From contig CAYPWF010000066.1 of the NCBI GenBank assembly GCA_964414345.1, positions 1 to 19,135 of the forward strand: a stretch of DNA of 19,135 nt. The letters run 5' to 3'. Position 1 is the first letter of the stretch. Every line of letters starts with the position of its first letter. The stretch is from Desulfocorpusculum sp964414345. Lineage in GTDB: Bacteria; Desulfobacterota; Desulfocorpusculales; Desulfocorpusculum. A model generated the notes under the pieces. That model saw only the letters and a program-made list of their open reading frames with translations, made no database searches and was not told the DNA's origin. Positions 1 to 6,094 of this stretch are shown piece after piece. Made by a program: the position numbers and the translations under genes.

Positions 1-85
1 GGGAGCTTACTCCCACTAAACCAAGGAGGCTTGACAACACGACACAGTATCTACATTACCCATATAAATCCAATGGGATGGATGT

Positions 86-240
86 TTGGGGTCGTCGGGG
101 CGGGTTCAGCCCCGCCTGTAATAGGTGGCCAATGGTCTCGCAGGGGCGCATTTTAGATGCGGCCGCAAGACAGGCAAAAAAAACCCCAGGACGAAATAAA
201 CCCCACAAGAGTGGGTTAACCCTTCCCCTACATTACTCCT
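86..240 (-). repeat. Diverged copy of palindromic intergenic repeat family
   Basis: Read on the - strand, this stretch shares short blocks with the repeat at 12475-12614, though their order differs: a TGTAGGGGA(A/G)GGGTT block, an AAATGC(G/A)CCCC block and a GGCGGGG...CCCGCCCCGACGA block. It contains its own hairpins: GGCGGG/CCCGCC (99-104 with 111-116), CCCAC/GTGGG (202-206 with 211-215) and the palindrome GGGTTAACCC (213-222). Similarity is by eye and patchy, so it is at best a decayed or related member in inverted orientation. Confidence 0.45.
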
Positions 241-303
241 GTGAACATAGGACCAACCAGGTCCTTTATGTTTTTTTTTGGGTGAATCAGGGTCCAATTT
301 TTG

Positions 304-332
304 TTGACATAAGGCTTAAACCCATGATACAC
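304..332 (+). promoter_or_regulatory. Weak candidate promoter upstream of broken exported-protein gene
   Basis: A perfect TTGACA (304-309) is followed after 16-17 bases by GATACA or ATACAC (326-332), which match TATAAT at only about half of positions. It would drive a leader of roughly 190 bases ahead of the broken gene at 532. The -35 is good and the -10 poor, so this is a guess. Confidence 0.25.
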
Positions 333-343
333 AGCGAGCTCGA

Positions 344-367
344 TCCTTTGGAAAGGAGGTGATGTGA
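344..367 (+). promoter_or_regulatory. Orphan strong Shine-Dalgarno in a hairpin with start-stop
   Basis: Positions 351-363 (GAAAGGAGGTGAT) match 13 bases of the complement of the common bacterial 16S rRNA 3' end. The first half pairs with the bases just upstream (TCCTT 344-348 with AAGGA 353-357), so the site could be masked. No gene follows: ATG at 362 is followed at once by TGA (365-367), and GTG at 364 gives only ten codons, ending at 396. It may be a leader-peptide or ribosome-standby element, a relic of a lost gene, or chance. Confidence 0.3.
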
Positions 368-531
368 CAGAGACGCCAAGCTATCCGCTGCCATGAATTG
401 AAGGCGGAAGACAACACTGAGGCACGCGAAACGTTGTTATGTACAGGTTGGCAGCTCGTTGAGTGGGTAGGTTTTGTTGAATTTAAGGATTACCAAGGAC
501 AGGCCATCAAATACCCTAAAAAGGAGGGCAT

Positions 532-1046
532 ATGAATCGATGAGCGTTGGTAAGAGTGGTCTTGTTTCTGGTTGTGAGTTATGCATCATTGTCCATAACT
601 CCAGCATGGGCCCAGAGGTCTTCTGACTCGTCCTTAACTGCGCAGCCAAAGGCTTTTGCGGCGGCTACCGGAAAATCGGTGAAGAGGGTTGGTGTTGACG
701 CTCAGGATTCTTTCCACGAGTTTGTACAATACCCTGATACGGTCAATTCGCTGGTAATAAGGGTCAGCACTGGTCCCACAATTGCTATCTGGACGGGGAA
801 GCCTGTACAAGTCTGGGGCCGGATATTTTGTCCTATCCAAATATGCCTTCACCCGATCGAAATTACACTTTGGTAGCTTCGAACCCTGGGTTTGAGTATG
901 GTACATTCACTGTCACGACTCTGTGGCCCCCTGGATGGCTTGTTGCCAACCGGTATTATCTCTTCACAGCCCGAGTGGGTGGGTTCGCGGTTGACCCCCC
1001 TGGAAATACCAGGTTGAGAACTCTGAAGATAGAGGCTTATAAGTGA
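532..1046 (+). pseudogene. Broken gene for a small exported protein of unknown function
   Basis: A good ribosome binding site (GGAGG, 523-527) precedes ATG 532, but the fourth codon in that frame is TGA (541-543). The same frame then encodes a clear Sec-type signal peptide from about 547 (hydrophobic run VVLFLVVSYASL, cleavage likely after AWA). Around 738-756 the protein-like frame shifts: downstream, the frame beginning AGNKGQHWSHNCYLDGEA (from 750) continues with ordinary-looking residues rich in Y, N, G and P to a TGA at 1044-1046. The whole would be about 170 residues with one nonsense codon and one frameshift. A TTG start at 547, about 19 bases after the ribosome site, could bypass the first defect. 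I do not recognise the family. Two lesions could be real decay or assembly error. Confidence 0.55.
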
Positions 1047-1295
1047 CCTTGCCTGGTCGGAGGCGCGCAGGTCGCCTCTGCCCTGCCACAACAACCCGAT
1101 AAGCCTCTCAGGTTTGACAACCAGGGCTAAGCCGAGGGCTCGGTAGATGCTCGCCTGGAGCTTGCGGCAAGCTTCTTGCTGCCCCACCCCCTCAAGCCAG
1201 AGCAAACCGACCCGCATGGATCAGGCAGGAGCGCTGTTCCTTGGGGGGACATTCCACTTGCCACCCGGGCCGGCCTGGGTTTAGAGTAAGGGCCC
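1047..1295. other. Intergenic region before the GT4 gene
   Basis: A GC-rich hairpin (GAGGCG/CGCCTC, 1060-1065 with 1073-1078, 7-base loop) follows the broken gene but lacks a T-tract, so terminator activity is doubtful. A - strand open frame (849-1217) opens inside this region but has no ribosome site and overlaps the broken gene, so I do not call it. I see no recognisable promoter for the glycosyltransferase. Confidence 0.4.
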
Positions 1296-2591
1296 ATGGG
1301 TGCTCCCAGGCCACTTAGAGTAGCAGTGCTCATAGACCACCGGCCCAATCATCCCGGAGAGGTCGGGGGCCTGGCAGGCACATGGGAGCAGGTGAGCCGG
1401 GCGGCTGAGGGCAGGGAGGAGCTGGACCTCACATTGTTCTTTCTCGGGGATCGGACCTGCTCCGAGAGGCCGGCCCCCAACCTGGGGCGGGTCCTGATAA
1501 GGCCTGCCCTGGGCACTGAGAGGATTCCCTTCCTCTCCTCCATCCCAACCCACACGGACCTGGCCCCGGTTCACCCGGGCCTCTTCAATCGCCTCCGAGG
1601 CTTTGACCTGATCCACACAACCGAGGCCTTCTACGCCTTTGCCAGGACCGGGCTGTGGGCCTCCAGGCTGAGGGGAGTCCCTCTGGTCAACTCCATCCAG
1701 ACAGACATCATCGCCTGGGCCCGCATATACACGCCAGGAATCCTCTCCAGGATCCTCCCCCCAGGGGCGGCCCGGTGGCTTCTCGGGAGATACAGGCTCC
1801 TGGAGCGCCAGGAGAGGTCCATGGAGAGGAAATTGGGCCGCTACATGAGAGCCTGCTCGGCTGTTCTAATCTCCCATGAAAGGGACCTCAACAGGCTCAG
1901 AAGGCTCGCCCCACGCACACCAGCCTATTTCCTTAGAAGGGGAATAGATCTGGAGCGATTCAACCCTGGCAGGAAGGATAGGTATCTACTTCTCAGACGC
2001 TTCGGAATTCCCGGTACCAGGCGCTTGATTCTGTTTGTGGGGCGTCTGGACCAGGTCAAGGGTGTTATGATCGCGGCACAGGTGGTCAAGGCCCTTTGCC
2101 AGGAAGGGCTGGAGGTGCATCTTTTGGCTGTTGGAAACGGCTCCCAGGCGCACCAAGTGGCCTCCCTGCTAAAAGACCGGGTCACTCTGACAGGCAACCT
2201 CCCCCATCAGGAGCTGGGCTGGATATATGCCAGCTCGGACCTGCTCTTGTTCCCTTCGGAGGCGGAGGTCTGGCCCAATGTGGTTACAGAGGCCAGGGCC
2301 TGCGGCCTGCCTGTCTTGGCCTGTCTGGAAGGCGCTCGCCACGTGATGTTGGGGGATGGGCAGGACGGCTTTCTGCTTAAGGGTAGGGATCTGGAGACTT
2401 GGGTTCGCTGTGCCAGAGAGCTCCTCCTAAACCCCTTGCTTCTTGAGGAAATGGGACAAAGGGCAAGACAGCACGCCCAGACCATTTACCCTTCCTGGAA
2501 GAAGGTGCTGGAGGAAGATATCCTTCCTGTTTGGCTGGGAGCGGCCGGAGGCTCTCTTCCCCCCTCCCCTGAATTCAGCACCCAGAGCTGA
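1296..2591 (+). CDS. Family 4 (GT-B) glycosyltransferase
   Basis: The 431-residue product is a retaining glycosyltransferase of the GT4 type, expected to transfer a sugar from a nucleotide donor to a glycan or lipid acceptor at the cytoplasmic membrane face. The N-terminal Rossmann half starts with LRVAVLIDHRPNHPGEVGG (about 7-25). The C-terminal half has the hallmark FVGRLDQVKG (247-256), AVGNGSQ (278-284) and the donor-binding E-x7-E pair (E324 and E332 in SEAEVWPNVVTE), followed by ACGLPVLA. Length fits the family. An in-frame TAA (1287-1289) lies just upstream, so ATG 1296 is the first possible ATG; the ribosome site is weak. The acceptor and donor cannot be read from sequence. Its 3' end overlaps the convergent gene by 106 bp; both are glycosyltransferases, so they may serve the same envelope glycan, which is inference. 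Confidence 0.9.
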   Translation: MGAPRPLRVAVLIDHRPNHPGEVGGLAGTWEQVSRAAEGREELDLTLFFLGDRTCSERPAPNLGRVLIRPALGTERIPFLSSIPTHTDLAPVHPGLFNRLRGFDLIHTTEAFYAFARTGLWASRLRGVPLVNSIQTDIIAWARIYTPGILSRILPPGAARWLLGRYRLLERQERSMERKLGRYMRACSAVLISHERDLNRLRRLAPRTPAYFLRRGIDLERFNPGRKDRYLLLRRFGIPGTRRLILFVGRLDQVKGVMIAAQVVKALCQEGLEVHLLAVGNGSQAHQVASLLKDRVTLTGNLPHQELGWIYASSDLLLFPSEAEVWPNVVTEARACGLPVLACLEGARHVMLGDGQDGFLLKGRDLETWVRCARELLLNPLLLEEMGQRARQHAQTIYPSWKKVLEEDILPVWLGAAGGSLPPSPEFSTQS

Positions 2592-4231
2592 AACTTCCAG
2601 TCCGCTGCAGATGGGGCCGGAAGCCCGGGGATTTCAAGAAGCTGGATTCCCTTGGGGGTGGCCGCCAGCGCCAAAGGCTTGCCTGAGGCCAGCATCTCCA
2701 TAAACTCTTCCTTGGAGATTATCCACTGAGGCAGCCTTGGGGCTTGGGCCTTTATTTGGGAGAGTTCCTGGAACCTGATCATGAACACCTGGCGTCCTGC
2801 ATAGAAGTTCCAGCCGGCTGTTCCCTCGAATTGTGCATCCGAGGGATCTGCAACCACCAGCGGCCACTCCTTGGGCAGCGTTTCCGACACCCACACGGCC
2901 AGATCACGCCTGCTCTCCAGTGGAGCCATGGCTCCCTGCAGAAGAGAGAGCATCCAGCCTCCGGGAAGCATCACAGCTCCTATGAACGTAGCCCCGACCC
3001 GTGTCCTGCCTTTGCCCATCCAAAAGGCCGAGACCCCAACCAATACAGCCACCATGGCCATACAGATTTGAACCCTGCTTACCAGATCCTGTCTTGCGAG
3101 GCCCTTCCAAATTCTCTCCAGGATCTCCCCTGTGATGAAGACCCCTGCCACCGAAGCAGCACTCAGGGCCCCCAATAGCAAAGATGGGCCCCAGGCAGGC
3201 AGGATTCTGCCGGGTTGGGCCAGCCGCAACCCCACCAGGGCCACCATGGGAACTGTAGCCGGAAGTGTGTAAGTCTGATTTCTCCCGGCCGACAAGAACA
3301 CAGAGCCTAGAACCAAAAACGCATATATCCAAAGAAGGCCCAAGACATTTCCCTTTCCCGAACCAAGGCCCAGGGTCCAGGGCAAGAGCAAAGTAACAGG
3401 GCCCAGTAATCCGGCAAATCCCAAAAGAATCTCCCAGCGGGGGAGAGCCACAAAAGGCCCCCCTCCCCCGCCCGAGGCCACCCTCATTACCTGTTGTTCC
3501 AGAAAATGGTGCCACAAAAAGCCCGGCTCTCTGGATTCCGCCATGAGAAACCATGGAAGGCTGATCCCCAGGAAAACCACCAACCCAGCCAGCCAAGGCA
3601 CTTCCCCCAGCTTGTTGCGCCTCAGCAAGATCAGGAAGAAGAGCATGGCCCCCAGGGGATACAGGGCCCCTGCCAAACCCTTTGCCAGCAAAGCCAATGC
3701 ACAAAACCCAAAGCCCACCAAATAGAAAGGCTTGGATGTTTCCAGAAAAGCTTTGCAGAAAGCCACCAGGGCCCCTGTCATGAAAAATAAGGCTACCACA
3801 TCGCTGGAAAGCATCCTTCCGTAATACTGGGCAGCCGGACTTCCTAGGTACAGGGTTACCCCAAGTACAGCCCATGGGGGGCCTGCAGTCATGTGCAGCA
3901 ACCAGCCTACACAAAGAGCGATTCCAAGCATGGCCAAAAAATTGGGCAACCGGGCTGCTGTCTCGCTTTTCCCCAGTAACTTCATTGAAAGGGCCACCAG
4001 CCAGCCCACCATAGGAGGCTTGTTAAGATATGGGGAGTTGTTAAGGTGCGGGATGACCCAATCCCCTGTTTGGAGCATTTCCCAGCCCACTTCGGCAAAG
4101 CGGGCCTCCCGGAAATCCCTAAGAGGCAAATCCTGGGCACCCATGAAAAGAGAGAGGGCCAGCAACAGCCCTACCCCCCAAAGGCCTGCCCTTAGCCCCG
4201 GGGAAACCGATCTGGAGGTTATATTTTTCAT
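2486..4231 (-). CDS. GT39/ArnT-type membrane glycosyltransferase
   Basis: The 581-residue protein resembles the PMT/ArnT superfamily of polytopic enzymes that move a sugar from a polyprenyl-phosphate donor to a lipid or protein outside the membrane. After one N-terminal membrane segment (about 15-32) comes the diagnostic first periplasmic loop: DFREAR (39-44, carrying the acidic D39 and E42 of the D-x-x-E type) and YLNKPPMVGWLVALSMKLLG, then about ten further hydrophobic segments and a soluble C-terminal domain of roughly 160 residues. The start ATG (4229-4231) overlaps the stop of the upstream gene as ATGA, so the two are translationally coupled. The last ~34 residues are low-complexity (G, P, S rich) and lie in the overlap with the convergent GT4 gene, suggesting a tail gained by loss of an earlier stop. 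The substrate is unknown; a lipid A aminoarabinose role should not be assumed. Confidence 0.88.
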   Translation of the reverse strand: MKNITSRSVSPGLRAGLWGVGLLLALSLFMGAQDLPLRDFREARFAEVGWEMLQTGDWVIPHLNNSPYLNKPPMVGWLVALSMKLLGKSETAARLPNFLAMLGIALCVGWLLHMTAGPPWAVLGVTLYLGSPAAQYYGRMLSSDVVALFFMTGALVAFCKAFLETSKPFYLVGFGFCALALLAKGLAGALYPLGAMLFFLILLRRNKLGEVPWLAGLVVFLGISLPWFLMAESREPGFLWHHFLEQQVMRVASGGGGGPFVALPRWEILLGFAGLLGPVTLLLPWTLGLGSGKGNVLGLLWIYAFLVLGSVFLSAGRNQTYTLPATVPMVALVGLRLAQPGRILPAWGPSLLLGALSAASVAGVFITGEILERIWKGLARQDLVSRVQICMAMVAVLVGVSAFWMGKGRTRVGATFIGAVMLPGGWMLSLLQGAMAPLESRRDLAVWVSETLPKEWPLVVADPSDAQFEGTAGWNFYAGRQVFMIRFQELSQIKAQAPRLPQWIISKEEFMEMLASGKPLALAATPKGIQLLEIPGLPAPSAADWKFQLWVLNSGEGGREPPAAPSQTGRISSSSTFFQEG

Positions 4232-4746
4232 AAGACCAGCCGATTAGCCCAAACCCCGTGGAGATTGCACTTTGCCTTTACCGTGATCTGCATTGAGGGC
4301 TTTCTTTGAAGGCTTAATTGCCACCTGGGGATAAGATCTCCGGGTTGAAGGCTCATCTCGCAGGCTTTCAAATCCTCAATCCAGACCTGAACCCAGTGAA
4401 GGTAATGGGTTTGTGTCATGCTGTGCATCTGCCGGCCCACCCGGATGATTAGCTGCACGGCCTCCTCTTTGCTTTCAGGAGAGAGGACCTCCAGCAAGGG
4501 CACGTGATCCGTCTCCAGTCCTTGGAGTCTGGAGATGTCTTTGGGCCAGTGCACATCGGCTTGGGGTTCAACCTTCTTCTCAGGTGAGGGTCGAGGCTTG
4601 GATGCCTTAGGGTTTTTTTTGGGGGGCTTCTCCGAAAATCGCTCTTGAGCCTGGAGCTGTTTGGGCTCTAGTTGAATCCCCATGCTAGCTCCCAAGGCAA
4701 TGGCCGCAAGGCCCATGCCAGCCTTGATCCACAACCTGCGCTCCAT
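4228..4746 (-). CDS. Tat-exported superoxide-reductase-like (desulfoferrodoxin domain) protein
   Basis: This 172-residue protein appears to carry the iron-binding domain of neelaredoxin/desulfoferrodoxin, which reduces superoxide at a His4-Cys iron site. The matches are DHVP (H81), the HxM-x4-HYLHW segment (H108, H114) and CNLHGVW (C160, H163), in the right order and spacing. The N-terminus has RRLWIK followed by a weakly hydrophobic stretch, close to the twin-arginine consensus RRxFLK, then a Lys/Pro-rich linker (about 37-62), so the domain is probably periplasmic. In the family a Glu-Lys pair usually sits just before the first His (E-K-H-V-P); here it is T-D-H-V-P with a Glu one position further out, so catalysis may differ. 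There is no N-terminal rubredoxin-like domain. A strong AGGAGG lies 10 bases before ATG 4746, inside the end of the upstream gene. A non-catalytic iron or redox role remains possible. Confidence 0.72.
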   Translation of the reverse strand: MERRLWIKAGMGLAAIALGASMGIQLEPKQLQAQERFSEKPPKKNPKASKPRPSPEKKVEPQADVHWPKDISRLQGLETDHVPLLEVLSPESKEEAVQLIIRVGRQMHSMTQTHYLHWVQVWIEDLKACEMSLQPGDLIPRWQLSLQRKPSMQITVKAKCNLHGVWANRLVL

Positions 4747-4750
4747 CCCC

Positions 4751-5302
4751 TTACCCCCTCCTGCCTTTTTCCCAAACCTTTTCAGACCCGCCCCAACTTA
4801 GAGAGACCCGTGCTTCCAAAGACAATAGGAAACGCTTTATGTCAAGGCCGCAGCCGAACCCCCCCAAGCCACCGTCCCGCCTGATTAAACGATGACAAGG
4901 CACCAACAGAGGGACTGGATTGCTCCCCGCAGCTCCCCCCACAGCTCTGGCCGCTTTGGGAAGCCCCAAAGCATGGGCCAGTTCACCGTAAGAACGAGTC
5001 TGGGCATAGGGGATGCTTCTCAAAAGATCCCAGACCCTGACCTGGAATTCGGTGCCCCAGAGATCCAGTTCTATATCGAAAGCTCTTCTCTCACCGGCAA
5101 AATATTGCTGGATTTCATCCATGGCTTTCCTGTTGGGAGCCTGCTCCTCCCTGACCTCACACTCCTTTCTTCTCTTTAGATCCCTCTCGAGCTTCTCCCT
5201 CGGACCCCGCAGGGAGATCCCGCACACCCCTTTTCCACTGGAACAGACCCAAACCAGACCCCATGGGCCATCAAAACTGGAAATCCAAATGCGCAAAGGC
5301 AT
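4751..5302 (-). CDS. ogt: Methylated-DNA--protein-cysteine methyltransferase
   Basis: The 183-residue protein is a suicide DNA repair enzyme that takes the alkyl group from O6-alkylguanine onto its own cysteine. The active-site motif PCHRLI is present with C136, preceded by the helix-turn-helix region FQVRVWDLLRSIPYAQTRSYGELA split around 86-108 and the ARAVGGAAGSNP segment (118-129). G147-G149 and the L-hinge follow as expected. The N-terminal domain is poorly conserved, as is usual. The start ATG 5302 has a GGGGG-type ribosome site about 7 bases upstream. It follows the hydrolase gene after a 125-bp spacer and is separated from the superoxide-reductase-like gene by only 4 bases, so damage-defence genes are adjacent. 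Ogt versus Ada C-domain naming is a choice based on length and absence of an AraC/Ada domain. Confidence 0.93.
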   Translation of the reverse strand: MPLRIWISSFDGPWGLVWVCSSGKGVCGISLRGPREKLERDLKRRKECEVREEQAPNRKAMDEIQQYFAGERRAFDIELDLWGTEFQVRVWDLLRSIPYAQTRSYGELAHALGLPKAARAVGGAAGSNPVPLLVPCHRLIRRDGGLGGFGCGLDIKRFLLSLEARVSLSWGGSEKVWEKGRRG

Positions 5303-5427
5303 GAAATTACCCCCGCTTTCCTTTACCCCAGTGATCCCCTCGCCGTGGGCCCAATTCGAAAGCCCTGGGGTTCGTCAGGCACCAGTTCCAAGGATGGGGT
5401 GGATATTACCCCAGGATTGCCGGTCTT

Positions 5428-6081
5428 TCAATCCGAGAGCCCCTTGGTCCAGGAAGAAACGGCCCCCTTCACTATATCTGTGAGCCTTGACTCGAATCCC
5501 CAGAAAAAATGGTCAGCACCTTCAATGATCCTCAGTTCCTTTGGTTCTTCCAGGCTTTCAAAGAGCTCTTCCAGGAGGCTCAAGGGGCAAAAGTTGTCTT
5601 TGGTCCCGGCTATTAGAAGTTTGTTTCCTGAGATGCCTTTTGTGAATGAGAAGTCCCAAATCCCCAGAGGGGGCGCTACCGCCACCCATCCCAATATGGG
5701 CTCCATTGCCCTTAAGGCCCTAATTCCAACCCATGCCCCGAAGGAATACCCCACAAGAACCAGCCAGGATGGATCGCAGCCGGTCCTAGTTCTTAGAAAA
5801 TTCAAGGCAGCTTTTGCCTCTTCAAGCTCCAAGTCCCCCTCCTCCGTGGGCTCACAGCCTAAATTTCTCCCCCTGAAGTTGAATCTTAATACACTCCCAC
5901 CGGCTGCTGACAAACCCAAACAGGCAGCTCTTACTACATTGTTCTCCATGTTCCCGCCGTAGCCTGGGTGGGGATGGCAAACAACACCTGCGAAGGCTCG
6001 GCCTAAAGAAACCACACCTTCCAGCATGACCTCCCCGTGGGGGATCCAAACCCTCTCCTCCTGCAAGCCGAGCTGTGACAA
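5428..6081 (-). CDS. Alpha/beta hydrolase (serine hydrolase fold)
   Basis: The 217-residue protein has the pattern of small cytoplasmic alpha/beta hydrolases: HPHPGYGG (36-43) forming the oxyanion strand-turn, RFNFRG (66-71), the nucleophile elbow GYSFG with S113, an acid D162 in GTKDNF and H191 in GADHFFWG, giving a complete triad. The start is TTG at 6081: a strong GGAGG (6087-6091) sits 5 bases upstream, and the conserved strand ERVWIPHGEV lies before the first in-frame ATG, so ATG would truncate the fold. The ribosome site lies next to the TAA of the ABC permease gene, placing this gene in the same series. The substrate is unknown; family members often annotated as dienelactone-type or CocE-like hydrolases are equally possible. 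Confidence 0.85.
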   Translation of the reverse strand: MSQLGLQEERVWIPHGEVMLEGVVSLGRAFAGVVCHPHPGYGGNMENNVVRAACLGLSAAGGSVLRFNFRGRNLGCEPTEEGDLELEEAKAALNFLRTRTGCDPSWLVLVGYSFGAWVGIRALRAMEPILGWVAVAPPLGIWDFSFTKGISGNKLLIAGTKDNFCPLSLLEELFESLEEPKELRIIEGADHFFWGFESRLTDIVKGAVSSWTKGLSD

Positions 6082-6086
6082 TTCAG

Positions 6087-6093
6087 CCTCCTT
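6087..6093 (-). promoter_or_regulatory. Ribosome binding site fixing a TTG start
   Basis: On the - strand AAGGAGG ends 5 bases before TTG 6081 and immediately follows the permease stop codon. It is the best ribosome site for the hydrolase and decides the unusual TTG start. Confidence 0.75.
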
Positions 6094-6094
6094 T

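Larger units (their letters stand above)
1..531. other. Gene-free left-end region with repeat and leader
   Basis: I see no convincing gene here. The open frame 78-362 runs through a palindromic repeat and has no recognisable protein character. The stretch holds a small hairpin at the very start (GGGAG/CTCCC, 1-14), two TTGACA hexamers (31-36 and 304-309) without good -10 partners, a diverged palindromic repeat (about 86-240), a hairpin containing a very strong Shine-Dalgarno sequence (344-363), and the ribosome binding site of the broken gene that follows (523-527). Confidence 0.6.

Noticed and set aside
31..58. Promoter from TTGACA at 31-36
   Set aside because: No acceptable -10 box at 16-18 bases; the nearest TACATT (52-57) is at only 15 bases, and no gene follows closely.
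78..362. A 94-codon + strand frame
   Set aside because: It crosses the palindromic repeat, has biased and odd composition and no ribosome site.
343..367. A 16S rRNA 3' end on the - strand
   Set aside because: Only the ATCACCTCCTTTC tail matches; the bases before it do not resemble the conserved end of 16S rRNA.
849..1217. A 122-codon - strand frame starting with MRVGLLWLEG
   Set aside because: It has no ribosome site or known motif, and most of it is antisense to the broken exported-protein gene. The first ~60 residues look faintly protein-like, so it is not fully excluded.
2904..3914. A 336-codon open frame on the - strand within the GT39 gene
   Set aside because: It is another frame of the same strand as a clear membrane glycosyltransferase, rich in Gly, Cys and Pro with no coherent domain.
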